Made by a program: the position numbers and the translations under genes. Positions 21,745 through 32,598 of a DNA stretch of 64,000 nt are shown here, one piece after another. The notes beneath the pieces are model-generated. The model searched no databases. It saw only the letters and a list, made by a program, of their open reading frames with translations, and was not told the DNA's origin. Position 1 is the stretch's first letter. Each line of letters starts with the position of its first letter. Source of the DNA: Vibrio sp. CDRSL-10 TSBA (GTDB lineage: Bacteria; Pseudomonadota; Gammaproteobacteria; Enterobacterales; Vibrionaceae); the NCBI GenBank assembly GCA_039696685.1, contig CP155566.1, forward strand, positions 1,860,001-1,924,000. Direction: 5' to 3'.

Positions 21745-22356
21745 ATGAAAATAACCATTCTCTCACTCTCTGTCATGATCAGCCTGGCAGCTTGTCCCAG
21801 CCTGGCAAGTGACGAATATGATTACATCAAAACGCCGCAGGCGAATCAGATTGCCGATCTGCAAGATGACGATATGGATGGCGTGATCAACGCTCGTGAC
21901 CTGTGTCCGGACACACCAAAAGGAGCACTGATCGATAATGATGGTTGCGGTGAAGTGATCCAGGATTCAGATAAGCGCCAGCTGCACATTTTGTTTGCCC
22001 ATGACTCATATGAAATCAACCCGGTGTTTTCCGATCAAATTCAGGAAATGGCGATGTTTCTGAAAAAATATCCCAGCGCATCGATTGAGATTCAGGGCTA
22101 TACCAGTAAAGTCGGCACAGATGATTACAACCTGGACTTATCCAAACAACGTGCAGAAGCGGTCGAAAGCAAATTACTCTCTTACGGCATCGCCGCTAAG
22201 CGCGTGAGGATTGTCGGCTATGGTGAAAGCCGCTTAGTCGACGATGGCGATTCCAATTCAGCGCATGCGGTAAATCGGCGAGTTACAGCAACCGTTGTGG
22301 GCTTGAAAGAGAAAGTCGTTGAAGAATGGACTATTTTTACCACCAAGAAGAAATAG
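21745..22356 (+). CDS. OmpA-family protein with thrombospondin type 3-like segment
   Basis: 203 residues. Signal peptide-like start (MKITILSLSVMISLAACPSLAS). Residues about 35-65 have a DDDMDGVINARDLCPDTP Ca2+-binding segment. The C-terminal OmpA domain (HILFAHDSYEINPVF .. QGYTSKVG .. RAEAVESKL) binds peptidoglycan. It starts 1 bp after the tolC-like stop, so the two are co-translated. Probably stabilises the adhesin export apparatus or links it to the wall; that part is inference. Confidence 0.88.
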   Translation: MKITILSLSVMISLAACPSLASDEYDYIKTPQANQIADLQDDDMDGVINARDLCPDTPKGALIDNDGCGEVIQDSDKRQLHILFAHDSYEINPVFSDQIQEMAMFLKKYPSASIEIQGYTSKVGTDDYNLDLSKQRAEAVESKLLSYGIAAKRVRIVGYGESRLVDDGDSNSAHAVNRRVTATVVGLKEKVVEEWTIFTTKKK

Positions 22357-22425
22357 CCACCATTTTCACCTTGGCCCTGCGCCATAACGAACGGAAAGTG
22401 CTAAAGAACAACCAGACACAACAAA

Positions 22426-22445
22426 AAAGGCCCCGCGGGGCCTTT
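22426..22445. terminator. Terminator between ompA-like and nhaA
   Basis: Palindrome AAAGGCCCCGCGGGGCCTTT with an A-run before and TTTCGTTT after. It serves convergent genes. Confidence 0.85.
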
Positions 22446-22474
22446 CGTTTGTATTTGATGGACACTTTAACTTA

Positions 22475-23659
22475 TCAGGTTCTGTTATCGACTTGCGCAG
22501 AAGCCGAATTCTCAACCTTTTTCTTTGGCAGTGACAGGCTCAGCAAACCGTAACCCAGAATCGCTGCTGTGGTGGATCCCATCAAAATACCCAGTCGTGC
22601 GTAGGTGTCGTAGTCTACATTGGCGCTGCCAAACGCCAGCGAGGAGATAAAGATCGACATGGTGAAACCAATACCACACAGCACAGATACCGCAAAAATG
22701 TGCTTAAGGTTAATACCTTCCGGCAATTTAGCCACACCCATTTTTACCGCCGCAACACTGAAGGTAAAAATCCCGAGAGGTTTACCCAGCAACAGACCAA
22801 GAGCCACACCTAAAGGCAGGGTTGAAGCCAGACCAGACAAAGAAACACCCGCCAGTGAAATACCTGCGTTGGCAAATGCAAACAGAGGCAGAATACCAAA
22901 CGACACATAAGGATGCAGGGCATGTTCCATATGCTTCAACGGAGAGTGCTCACCCTTTTTGCCCTTCAGCGGAATGGCAAAACCGATCACTACACCGGCC
23001 AATGTGGCGTGAACACCTGACTTCAGTACCGCAACCCACAAAATCAGGCCAACCACCATGTAAACACTGATTTTGGTGACGTGTTTAGCATTAAGCAGGA
23101 ACAGCACACCGGTCATAATAAAGCCAATTGTCAGTGCGATGGTTGATAAGTCACTGGTATAGAACAGCGCGATGATGACAACCACACCCAGGTCATCAAT
23201 GATGGCCAGAGCCAGCAGGAATACTTTCAGGCTCACCGGTACCCGGTTTCCCAACAACGCCATGATACCCAGAGCGAACGCGATATCGGTTGCCGCCGGG
23301 ATCGCCCACCCCTGGATAGCCTGAGGATCACCAGAGTTAAACAGCACATAAATCAGTGCCGGCGCAAGCATACCACCTACAGCGGCGATAGCCGGGAAAA
23401 TGGCCGTTTCACGTGACTTCAGTGCCCCTTCCAGCAGCTCACGTTTCACTTCCAGGCCAATTAACATGAAAAACACAGCCATCAGACCATCGTTGATCCA
23501 GTGAGAAACAGACATACCAAACAGGTAGCTGTGCAGTGCACCCTGATAGAATTCATTAAGAGGTGAGTTTGCAATGGTCATGGCAACCACCGAAGCAATC
23601 ACTAAGATGATCCCTCCGGCTGATTCCATTTTGAAAAAGTCACGAATTGTGTCAGTCAT
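22475..23659 (-). CDS. nhaA: Na+/H+ antiporter NhaA
   Basis: 394-residue inner-membrane electrogenic Na+/H+ exchanger (2 H+ in, 1 Na+ out), active at alkaline pH. The full family length is present with the paired transport aspartates in [17 protein letters not shown] and the [17 protein letters not shown] segment ([14 protein letters not shown]). Single transcription unit next to the adhesin block, the same order as in V. cholerae. Confidence 0.97.
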   Translation of the reverse strand: MTDTIRDFFKMESAGGIILVIASVVAMTIANSPLNEFYQGALHSYLFGMSVSHWINDGLMAVFFMLIGLEVKRELLEGALKSRETAIFPAIAAVGGMLAPALIYVLFNSGDPQAIQGWAIPAATDIAFALGIMALLGNRVPVSLKVFLLALAIIDDLGVVVIIALFYTSDLSTIALTIGFIMTGVLFLLNAKHVTKISVYMVVGLILWVAVLKSGVHATLAGVVIGFAIPLKGKKGEHSPLKHMEHALHPYVSFGILPLFAFANAGISLAGVSLSGLASTLPLGVALGLLLGKPLGIFTFSVAAVKMGVAKLPEGINLKHIFAVSVLCGIGFTMSIFISSLAFGSANVDYDTYARLGILMGSTTAAILGYGLLSLSLPKKKVENSASAQVDNRT

Positions 23660-23874
23660 TAAATCGTCCTTGTAGTTATGTTAGTCAACGATAAACAGAA
23701 GAATAAATTGAGTGTATCCACTCACTTATCACTTGAGAAATCGCTTGTAATGAACATACACCTCGAAAATTCCGAACAGTTAAGCTCCATGCTACGTTTA
23801 TTCCGTTTAAACAGTGCCAAACTTTAAGTATAGGAAATCGAGTAAAGAAAACCGCTTTTGTGGGAAAATAACAA

Positions 23875-23901
23875 AACGGGAACATCTAAGATGTTCCCGT
23901 T
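23875..23901 (-). terminator. Terminator downstream of attH-like gene
   Basis: Perfect 11-bp stem AACGGGAACAT/ATGTTCCCGTT with a 5-nt loop. On the minus strand it is followed by TTGTTATTTT. Confidence 0.8.
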
Positions 23902-23957
23902 CCGACTCATAAGTATGAAGTGTTTGTCGTTTTTAACGTATTACAGAAAATGATGGT

Positions 23958-25089
23958 TTAGTAACCCGTCAGTTGCATAAAACCGTGAGCACGGTGTGTT
24001 CCGAACGAGTAAACCGGCCCCTGCCAGTATGGCAGAGCAAATGGAAGCCACAAATGTTGATTGAGTACACTGGTGGTGATATTGATATTCTGGCTCGGGA
24101 TCGAAATATTCCACTGTAACGGGACTAATTTACCATTCGCCAACGACATCATGTGCAGAGGGGTGATCATCACATCAGATTCATTCAGTGTGATAACTTT
24201 GCCATTGCGGGTCGACAAGGTTCCGAATACATAAGGTAACTGCAGATTGTGTCGGAATCGACTGACTGTCAGTGTGGTATCCTGATCGAGGTCAAGCACG
24301 AACCAGTCCCAGCCACGCTGACCTTCTGCCAGCAAACCACTGCCCCACTCTTTGCTCATCCACGCCGTCCCTTCGACAGCAACCGGAGGCAAATTATTGC
24401 TGAGTTTCAGCGAACCACGTACTTTGATAAACGGCGCCTGGATATTATATGACGCAACCGGCATCAAATTATGCTTGGCCTGATACCCCTGTTCACCGGG
24501 TATCACATACTGTCCGTTTCTGCTCCATTTTCAGTGACAAAGCAAAGGAATCGGTATTAACACTTAAACGCCCGGGGAACGGATTCTCATCCTTTGCACT
24601 CCAGGACCAGTTATCAATCCACATCCGAAAAGGTTTTGCATTGAGCCCGGCGAGTCCGATACCACCGCGGGCCATACGCTGTTCGCGCCAGACGTGATCC
24701 CGGGTCGAGATCACCACATGAGAAAAATAGAGTTGGGAGTTATCCCAGCCCGGATGCTCCAGATCATCACGCGCGATACGGAAATAATTCCATTGCACGC
24801 CATATTCGTTGCCGTGGGTATCTTTGACATTGGCAAAGAAGTGCCACCACTCATGTTGATAGTCTGGATGCATAGCGAAATCTGCGGGTAAAACTACAGG
24901 TTTGCCCGGCAGTGCCGATTCAAATACTTTTTGCGATTGGGAAGCAAACAGAGAGTCCAAATCGTTATCATCAGACTGGTATTGAGGCGGAGCGAAAATG
25001 GCATAAAGCAATGAACCGATCAATGCGATAACCGCCAATACGGTTGCCACCACCAACAGCTTCACCAGGCTTTTATTCAGTATTGCCAT
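23958..25089 (-). CDS. AttH-like lipocalin-fold lipoprotein/periplasmic protein, frameshifted in this sequence
   Basis: 376 residues after repair. One N-terminal membrane/signal segment (LVKLLVVATVLAVIALIG). The body carries the AttH / carotenoid 1,2-hydratase-like motifs HPDYQHEWWHFFANV and WMSKEWGSG. The frame breaks after SLKMEQ. GTTTC at 24516-24520 (+ strand) minus one base gives NGQYVIPGEQGYQ. ATG at 25089 overlaps the permease stop (TAATG). The operon with a LolCDE-like ABC transporter suggests a periplasmic partner in lipid or hydrophobic ligand handling; the substrate is unknown. Confidence 0.82.
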
Positions 25090-27542
25090 TACAGCGCATC
25101 CCTTAATGATTTCATTGGCGAGCGACGAACCAATCGCATCACAGGCAGAGCTCCGGCAATAATCAGAGCCAGCATCGACAAAATGGCGGTTTGCATATAA
25201 AGCGACGGAATCATTTGCAGTGCCATTGTCCACCCGAACGATTGACGAATCACAACATCAATCATTAACTTAGCCAGCACAATACCCAGCGGCAAAGCAA
25301 TGATTAAAGACACAGCCCAAAAAACGAACAACTGCAATGCACCTACGACTACCAGCTCTTTCCCGGACATGCCCAGACAACGCAGCAAAGCAATATGCCG
25401 TTGACGGGAAACTTCACCGGCAACGGTAGCGAAGAAAATCCCGCACACCGCAATCAATAAAGTGATGTTGCCCAGGGTATCGGCAATAGCAAAGGTCCGA
25501 TCAAAGACCCGCATGGCTTTTTTGTGCAGGCTGTGGTTGTCAAATACCCGCTCTGAGTCGAGCCTGAATACCGAATCAAGACGTTTTTTCAGCACGTTGA
25601 CCTGAGTATCATCTTTCATCTTCACGGCCAGAGCGACGTTACCCGTACCAGCAAAAGCGTACAGCCAGTTGCGATGCGACATCAGCACCTGGTTATAAGG
25701 GTTACCGTAGTCATAATAGACACCGACCACCAGCCAGCCCTGGCCCAATGGCATCGAGAGATCGATATAATCACCCGGTCGTATACCCAGTTTAATTGCC
25801 ATGGATTCGCTGACCATCACGCCACGAGAGTGATGTAAATGATACCAGTAATCCGGGACACCGAGCTTAACGGTCAGTGAGTCAAGCTCACCTTGCGATG
25901 CGCCGGTACTGACCACCTGCAGAGCACCATTATTGGTCGAGCAATCTTTTTCCCAGCGCCACCACACATTGTCAACGTCCGGCTGTTTCGCCAGCCATTC
26001 ACTCATCCGTGCAGCAGAGCTGACGGTGGGATAGAGATATAAATCGGCGGCCAGACGCTGCGAAAGCCACTTCTCCGTCGTCTCACGGAAACTGCCGACC
26101 GTGGTTTCCACCCCGATGTTGGCCGCCATAGCCAGCATAAATGCCATTGTTGCTACGCCACGATAACTCATACTCGCAGCCGCATCGGCAAAGAACCAGC
26201 GTACTTTTACCCACCGCATAGTGTAAGAGAAACTTTTGAACACTTTCCAGATCAGGAATGGCGTAATCAGAGCAACACTGATCAGCAGCAACGCGATAAT
26301 GGCAAAGCCGGACGACTGAGTTTTCGGCGCCTGATACACCGCGATTGCAGCCACAAACAGGCAGCTCGCAATCAAGGCCTGCAACGTGAATTCAGAACGG
26401 GCAAAACGCATCAGAGACAGGCGGGTTGTCAGCCGTATCGGCTGCGATTTTAGCAAACGAATCAACGGCCATGCACAAGAAGCAAACGCCCCAAAGATTG
26501 CCATAAATAAACTGTAAGAGCTCCAGCTCCAATCCCAGTCAATAGCCAGTCCGACATTGGCATCATAAAGATTTGCCAGGCTGGCCGATACTGCGGGCAT
26601 TAATTTATTGGCCAGCATCAGGCCAAATACATTGCCGCACAACCAGCTCAGAACAACCAGAACAAGCAACTCAAGTGATAACGCTTTCGCCAGTTGCCAG
26701 CCGGAGACACCGGTTTGACGTAATATGCCAACCAGAGGCTGACGCTGGATGAGCGACAGCGACATCGCTTGGTAGAAAATAAATAAACCAACCAGAAACG
26801 ACAGCATTCCCATCGCGGTCAGATTCATATGGAACGCCTGAGTGAGAGATTCCAGTTCTGCACGCGAACTCCGCACTAAAGTCATGCCATTGGGAAGAAT
26901 TCGTTTCAGCTGTTGTAGCTTCTCCGGCGGCATATCCGTACAAGCGATAACCGACAAGCCCGAGCTTGGTCTCAGCTCACGAACTAATGACAGGTCCGCA
27001 ACAATGCGCGTGCCGTTAATCATGTTGTGCGTATCAATCACCACAGGGCCGAGTTCAGTGCCATCATCCAGAATAATCGGATCGCCGGCGGACCAGCCTC
27101 GCAGCGCAGCGAAATCCTGACTTACCATCAGAGGGGACGGTTTTTGCATCAGCGCCAGCATACTCATCTGATCCAATGTCAGACCATTCCCCAGCGGGAG
27201 CATAGCGACCGGATCAATACCGAGCAGAGTAAAATCAGCACCGGACTTGGTTGTCATACGGTAGCTGTCAAAAGGAGCACACTGGTTGAAACCATCACGA
27301 CGCAACTGAACGTAGAATCCCTGCGGAATCTTATTGGCGACGTGTTTAGTGCGGATTCGATAAGGAAGAGGATTAGAAAACAGCTTTTCGCCATGTTCGT
27401 AACTTTGACGAGCATGGTTGTTGATGGCGGTAACGCCAACTAACAGGGAAACACTGAGTGTCAGGCCGAGCCAGACGAGAAAAATTTGTAGCGGGTAACG
27501 ACGGTAGTGCCCGAGTAGTGCTTTAACTACGGGCCATAACAT
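25089..27542 (-). CDS. ABC transporter permease, FtsX/MacB-like (AttFG type)
   Basis: About 817 residues from the ATG at 27542 (GGAGGG 9 nt upstream; an upstream reading to 27599 has no comparable site). Duplicated FtsX-type architecture: N-terminal TM near residue 20, large periplasmic domain, several central TMs (FLVGLFIFYQAMSLSL), a second periplasmic domain, and C-terminal TMs (LLIAVCGIFFATVAGE). Such permeases extract or move hydrophobic molecules from the membrane. Overlaps the ATPase gene by 20 bp and the AttH-like gene by 1 bp. Confidence 0.88.
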   Translation of the reverse strand: MLWPVVKALLGHYRRYPLQIFLVWLGLTLSVSLLVGVTAINNHARQSYEHGEKLFSNPLPYRIRTKHVANKIPQGFYVQLRRDGFNQCAPFDSYRMTTKSGADFTLLGIDPVAMLPLGNGLTLDQMSMLALMQKPSPLMVSQDFAALRGWSAGDPIILDDGTELGPVVIDTHNMINGTRIVADLSLVRELRPSSGLSVIACTDMPPEKLQQLKRILPNGMTLVRSSRAELESLTQAFHMNLTAMGMLSFLVGLFIFYQAMSLSLIQRQPLVGILRQTGVSGWQLAKALSLELLVLVVLSWLCGNVFGLMLANKLMPAVSASLANLYDANVGLAIDWDWSWSSYSLFMAIFGAFASCAWPLIRLLKSQPIRLTTRLSLMRFARSEFTLQALIASCLFVAAIAVYQAPKTQSSGFAIIALLLISVALITPFLIWKVFKSFSYTMRWVKVRWFFADAAASMSYRGVATMAFMLAMAANIGVETTVGSFRETTEKWLSQRLAADLYLYPTVSSAARMSEWLAKQPDVDNVWWRWEKDCSTNNGALQVVSTGASQGELDSLTVKLGVPDYWYHLHHSRGVMVSESMAIKLGIRPGDYIDLSMPLGQGWLVVGVYYDYGNPYNQVLMSHRNWLYAFAGTGNVALAVKMKDDTQVNVLKKRLDSVFRLDSERVFDNHSLHKKAMRVFDRTFAIADTLGNITLLIAVCGIFFATVAGEVSRQRHIALLRCLGMSGKELVVVGALQLFVFWAVSLIIALPLGIVLAKLMIDVVIRQSFGWTMALQMIPSLYMQTAILSMLALIIAGALPVMRLVRRSPMKSLRDAL

Positions 27543-28194
27543 GTAACTGCCCTCCTTGCAGGCGGATACACCCTTCCATATGGCTCGCAACTTTTTCACT
27601 GTGAGTCACTAGCAGCAGAGAACACTCGAGTTGATGCGCCAGTGAAGTCAGTAAGCGCATTACCGCTTCAGCATTACGTTCATCCAGGCTTCCGGTCGGC
27701 TCATCGGCCAGCAATAACGTCGGTTCCATATACAGGGCGCGCGCAATCGCGGCACGCTGTTGCTGTCCGCCAGACACCTCTTCCGGGTAACGGCCAAGCA
27801 AAGGCATTAAATCCAGCGCGGATAAAATCTGGCGCAATAATCCCTGATCCTCTGGCAACCCTTTGAGCTGACGACAAAAACGAATGTTGTCGGCGACATT
27901 CAGAGTCGGTAACAGATTAAATTGCTGGAAAATATGACCAATATTATTACGGCGGAAGGCGGTACGTTTATGCTCTGCATTCTTGTGCATGGCAAAATCA
28001 GGAAACCAGATTTCACCCGAATCGACGGTGTCGAGACCGGCAATCATATTGAGCAGCGTACTCTTGCCCGAGCCGCTTTCGCCCATTAATGCCAACTGTT
28101 CGCCCCGATTTAACGTCAACTCTGCCCCTTGTAATACAGGGTGAAACTCATCGCCATCCATAAATCCTTTGGACAGGTCTATCAGTTGTAACAT
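27523..28194 (-). CDS. ABC transporter ATP-binding protein, LolD/MacB family (AttE type)
   Basis: About 223 residues from the ATG at 28194 (GGTGAG 7 nt upstream); a GTG four codons earlier is possible. Walker A GESGSGKST, Q-loop FQQFNLLPTL, signature VSGGQQQR, Walker B LLLADEPTG, H-loop THSEK. It energises the downstream FtsX-like permease. Confidence 0.93.
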   Translation of the reverse strand: MLQLIDLSKGFMDGDEFHPVLQGAELTLNRGEQLALMGESGSGKSTLLNMIAGLDTVDSGEIWFPDFAMHKNAEHKRTAFRRNNIGHIFQQFNLLPTLNVADNIRFCRQLKGLPEDQGLLRQILSALDLMPLLGRYPEEVSGGQQQRAAIARALYMEPTLLLADEPTGSLDERNAEAVMRLLTSLAHQLECSLLLVTHSEKVASHMEGCIRLQGGQLHVMARS

Positions 28195-28317
28195 TAAATC
28201 ACTCACCGTCGATAAATTAAGGACTGAGAATCTACACTAATTCCCGCACTCTAGAAAGTATTTTGGACATTGGGTCACAAAATATACATCAGGATGCATT
28301 AGTAAGATGTCATATAT

Positions 28318-29694
28318 CTAGTTTTCGATCAAATTGCGCATCCAGCGCTTGCTTTTTGTACGCCAAATAGAACCAAACCATTTCACCACTTCTTCGGTAA
28401 GAAACAGCAGATAAATCCATTCCGGCGCCACCTGCAAGTAGATGGCTGCAAATGCCGCCAGAGGAATACCAATCAGCCATTGGGCAACGGTATCTTGGGC
28501 AAGACAGAACTTTACATCACCTCCGGCTCGTAACACCCCAACAATCAGCATCATAGGCACAGAACGAAGAACTATGCCAAGGCTCAGAATCACGATGAAT
28601 TTGTTCGCCAGTTCGCGTGTCTGTTCAGTCAGTGCGCTGAACGAATTCAGAATGGGGATCTGCACCAGATAGAGTAAAAATGCCACCACCACAGCGGCGA
28701 TCACGTTCAATACCGCAATACCAATCGCCTGATAATACACCGCGTCAAAGTTTCTGGCGCCAAGCTGGTTACCGACTAACACCGCTGCCGCATTCGACAT
28801 GCCAATCAAAAGACTGAGCGAGATTGATTCTACCGGCGTCATCACAGACAACGCAGCTAACCCCTGAACACCGGTTTGCCCCATAATGGCATGATAAACA
28901 AACAGCCCGCCCGCCCATCCGAGAAAATTGACTGTGGTCGGCAAAGAGAGCTTGAGAAACCGGACAATGGTCTTCCAAACCAGTACCGCGCGAAGATCGC
29001 CTAGATGGAACGCCAACAAATGCTGCTTGGCATACAAATAACCAAACAGGCAGCCGACTTCGAGCAAACCACTGATCACCGTCGCAATCGCCGCCCCCTG
29101 AATACCAAGGGCAGGCAATCCCCATTTACCAAATATCAGTAACCAGTTGAGGAAAACGTTCGCCAGGATGCCAATCCCGCTGAAAAAAGTGCTGATACCC
29201 GGTTTATGCATGGCACGTAATCCGACTGCCATGCTGCTGACGCATGCAACCGCCAGCATGCTGAAAGAAGTAATGATTAAGTACTCGGTTCCTAACTCAT
29301 TAACACGCTGCGACTCCGTGGTCAGCGCCATAATCTGACTGGGAAAAATCAGAAACAGGGCCACAGTGAACAGGGCAAAGAACATGGAAACCAGCCAGGT
29401 TAATGCGGTACTTTCCCTTACCCCGCGCTGATTACCTGCCCCCCAGTACTGAGCCGTCAGCAGAGCGCCACCGGTTGTCACGCCCACCAGCATAATCGTG
29501 GTCACAAAGGTGGCACGCGCTGCGACGCCGACAGCGGCAATTTCAGCTTCGCCCAGTTGTCCCAGCATCAATACATCGACTAAACCGCGACTGGAAAACA
29601 TGATGCTTTGCAAACTGATCGGCAGCGCAATCGCAATCAGACGACGAAAGAAATCACCTTTGGTGTAATGTAAAACTTGAGACACAACTGACAA
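28318..29694 (-). CDS. MATE family multidrug efflux transporter
   Basis: 458-residue, roughly 12-TM MATE protein with two homologous halves. The N-terminal FFRRLIAIALPISLQSIMFS and GGALLTAQYWGAGN are typical of the NorM/DinF branch. Exports cationic drugs or metabolites by Na+ or H+ antiport. The start is probably TTG at 29694, which has GAGG 7 nt upstream; a GTG at 29685 is the alternative. Divergent from the SDR/DUF2867 gene. Confidence 0.9.
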   Translation of the reverse strand: MSVVSQVLHYTKGDFFRRLIAIALPISLQSIMFSSRGLVDVLMLGQLGEAEIAAVGVAARATFVTTIMLVGVTTGGALLTAQYWGAGNQRGVRESTALTWLVSMFFALFTVALFLIFPSQIMALTTESQRVNELGTEYLIITSFSMLAVACVSSMAVGLRAMHKPGISTFFSGIGILANVFLNWLLIFGKWGLPALGIQGAAIATVISGLLEVGCLFGYLYAKQHLLAFHLGDLRAVLVWKTIVRFLKLSLPTTVNFLGWAGGLFVYHAIMGQTGVQGLAALSVMTPVESISLSLLIGMSNAAAVLVGNQLGARNFDAVYYQAIGIAVLNVIAAVVVAFLLYLVQIPILNSFSALTEQTRELANKFIVILSLGIVLRSVPMMLIVGVLRAGGDVKFCLAQDTVAQWLIGIPLAAFAAIYLQVAPEWIYLLFLTEEVVKWFGSIWRTKSKRWMRNLIEN

Positions 29695-29793
29695 CCGACC
29701 ACCTCAGGACAAGAGTTTGATAGCAAGGCTAAAAATGAACCGGTATTATACGCTTATGCACCTAATCACACCACTCCATTGCAAGAGGCGATC

Positions 29794-31228
29794 ATGAAGA
29801 AAGTTCTGGTTCTGGGCGCGTCCGGATATGTGGGCTCGCAACTCCTCCCTCTATTAATGGAACAAGGTTACGATGTCACCGCAGCCGCTCGCCAGACCGA
29901 CTATTTGACGCTAAGAACCTCACCCCATCCGCACTTGACGATTACCCATTTGGATCTGGCTGATGAGCAGGCAACACTTCAGCTTGTACCTCAGTTCGAT
30001 CTGGTGTTTTTTCTGGTGCACGGTATGGCACAAGGCCATGATTTTATTGAATACGAGCTGTCCCTTGCTCATCACTTTAAATCGGCACTGGACCAAAGCC
30101 AGGTGCGCCACGTGATCTATCTCAGTGCGCTGCAACCAGGCTCTGGGCAGTCGAACCATCTTAAGGCCAGAAAAGAGACCGGCGATATTCTGCGCCAGAG
30201 TCACGTCCCGATAACAGAATTACGCGCAGGGGTCATTGTCGGACCGGGCTCAGCAGCCTTCGAAATCATGCGTGACTTCGTCTATAACCTGCCAGTGCTG
30301 ATCGCACCCAAATGGGTCGACTCCAAAGCCAACCCGATTGCTTTAGAAAATCTGAATCACTATCTGCTCAAACTGGCACAGGAAACGCCTTCTGAACATC
30401 AGATACTGGAAGCCGGCGGACCGGATACACTCTCTTATCGCGACCAGTTCAGAATCATCTGTCAGCTGACGGGCAAACCTTTTCGGCTCTGGTCAACCCG
30501 TATGCTGACACCAGCCATGGCATCCTACTGGCTTGGCCTGGTCACCTCAGTGCCATCAAGTATTGGCCGGGCCTTATTAGCCGGACTGGAACATGATTAC
30601 GTCACCGATTCCGACACGATTCGCACTCGTTATCCGCAGCCGTTAATCAGCTACTATGACGCAGCAAAATCCACCATCGAACAGGAAGGCACGTTTCGTG
30701 CGCAGCAACGTCTGGGGATTCGACCCCGCCGCTTTACAGCGCTGGCAAGCCGGCTACGGCTATTATCCTAAATGTGCCGGAGCCACTATAAGGACACACG
30801 CCTCTGCTGAAGCCTTGTGGCAGGTGGCACAGCAGATCGGTAGCCGGGAAAAGGGCTATTTCTTTGCCAATATTCTGTGGCGCACCCGCGAGTGGCTGGA
30901 TTTTCTGGTCGGTGGCGGCAAACCCATCCGGGTATCTCCTCCCGGCCCGGATCTTAAGGTGGGTGATTTTATCGACTCCTGGAAAGTGATTCGGATCGAA
31001 AACCAGCACTTCCTCTCTCTGTTATTTGGCATGAAAGGCCCGGGGCTTGGCCGACTGGAAGTAACGATTAAAGATCACGGTGACGTACGGGAGCTGAATA
31101 TTGCCGCCTGGTGGCATCCAAAAGGGTTCGCAGGATTACTTTACTGGTTTGCCATGATGCCGGCCCACCTGTTTATTTTTAACGGCATGGTGAAAGCAAT
31201 CCGCCAATTGGCGGAACAAGACGAATAA
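29794..31228 (+). CDS. NAD(P)-binding SDR / DUF2867 fusion protein, frameshifted in this sequence
   Basis: 477 residues after repair. Residues about 1-300 are an atypical short-chain dehydrogenase (VLGASGYVGSQL Rossmann loop; HVIYLSALQPG). Residues about 310-477 are a DUF2867-type domain (WGFDPAALQRWQAGYGYYPK, LGRLEVTIKD, TM-like GLLYWFAMMPAHLFIFNG), the layout of YbjT-like proteins. The frame breaks in EQEGTF; GTTTC at 30693-30697 minus one base restores TFVRSNVWGFD. ATG at 29794 has AAGAGG upstream. Function unknown. Confidence 0.85.
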
Positions 31229-31356
31229 CCCCGAAGGGTCACAACGAAGTCCGGGGAAATCGTCACCCGAACTGCGAAGATTAGATAACCGACAGCACCA
31301 ATCCACAGGTGTAATGGCTTTCGCCCGGACTAAAGAGTCACTGCGCGGGTGCCAGG

Positions 31357-31950
31357 TTATTGTTGGGTACTGTCAGACTGCGCGGGTTGGGCAGATTGCT
31401 CAGGTTGAGGTAGCTTGTGAGCAATACCTGCGTGGCAATCTATGCATGACTGTCCCCGCTCTTCCATCATCTGATGACGGCGGGCTGTTGTACGCCCCTG
31501 ATTGTCGAGATCCATCCGCTCTACCTGATGACAATAACGGCACTGTTTGGATTTATTGTCGATAAACTGCTGCGTCACGTGTTTCGCCAGACGCGGCCGA
31601 TGCTCCGTTTCGAAATTATCTAATCTGATATCCCCCGCCAGTTTATGAAACACATCGGCAGTAGCGGTTATTTTTACCATTAATTTTGGTATCAGTTCAC
31701 GTGGCACATGGCAATCGGCACAAGTGGCAGCAATCACCCCTTTGGTATTTTTATAATGGACCGACTGTTGATATTCCTCAACTATGGTATCCATGCCAAT
31801 ATGACACGAGAAACAGAAAGCATTATTATTGGTATAGTCCATTGCCCCATGATATGCACCAAGAGACACAACACCTAAAATAAATGCTAATATTCCGCCT
31901 AAAGGGATTCCAAGCAGCCATTTCGAATTAGGTTTTTTCCACCAGTTCAT
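31357..31950 (-). CDS. cymA: Tetraheme quinol dehydrogenase CymA (NapC/NirT family)
   Basis: Inner-membrane-anchored c-type cytochrome that takes electrons from the quinol pool. 197 residues with an N-terminal anchor (WLLGIPLGGILAFILGV) and four CxxCH haem sites (CFSCH, CADCH, CRYCH, CIDCH). ATG at 31950. It lies 23 bp downstream of the diheme cytochrome, in the same transcript and divergent from mtrCAB. This matches the CymA-PdsA-MtrCAB arrangement described in Vibrio natriegens. Confidence 0.93.
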   Translation of the reverse strand: MNWWKKPNSKWLLGIPLGGILAFILGVVSLGAYHGAMDYTNNNAFCFSCHIGMDTIVEEYQQSVHYKNTKGVIAATCADCHVPRELIPKLMVKITATADVFHKLAGDIRLDNFETEHRPRLAKHVTQQFIDNKSKQCRYCHQVERMDLDNQGRTTARRHQMMEERGQSCIDCHAGIAHKLPQPEQSAQPAQSDSTQQ

Positions 31951-31973
31951 AGACACCGCCCGCTAAAAGCAAT

Positions 31974-32598
31974 TTATTGCATACTCGCATAATACTCAGC
32001 CAAAGATAATAAATCCGCCTGAGAAAGGCTTTTAATTGCCTGATCCATTTTTTTATCTACGTAACGCTGGCCGTTATAAAACTGTTGCAAGGTTTTAATT
32101 AAATAACCTTTTTTCTGACCGGCTAAAACCGACGCTTCTTCCATAGGATCACTACCGCCCTGGATATGACAACTTTCGCAATTTTCGGCATGAACCACTT
32201 TACCCCGGGCAGCGAGCTCTGCATCGAATGCCTGCTGAGTTTCGAACAAAAGGCAACCCACTGTAGTGAGCGGCCAGTTGCTCAATTTCCTGCTCAGTGA
32301 GCGCATTTGCAATGGTAGCCATATCGCCTTGTTTACTGGTGTCACCGCTGACATGGTGCACTTTATCAGCCGGTCTCCCCTCCTGATAACTCAGCATTTG
32401 ATCGATAAGATTAAACTCGGCAATACCGGCAATGGTCGGGATGTCTGTACTTTGTGAAACACCATCCTTGCCATGGCAGGCTTCACATTCAAAGCGCTGG
32501 ATTAGATCACTGCCGGAAGCATATGAAACAACGCTAAAAGATGTACTGATGGCAATTAAAGGTAAGTGCAGCATTATTAACTTTAAATAGTTCAACAT
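31974..32598 (-). CDS. Periplasmic diheme cytochrome c (PdsA-like shuttle), frameshifted in this sequence
   Basis: 207 residues after repair. Signal peptide ends ..SVVSYAS. Two c4-type haem domains: CEACH near residue 40 and CESCH near residue 145. Each domain ends with a YxSM/YSGL-type segment (AEYYASMQ). The frame breaks in the linker; GTTTC at 32239-32243 (+ strand) minus one base joins GLPFVRTQQAFDAELAARG. It probably carries electrons across the periplasm from CymA to MtrA. Confidence 0.85.
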
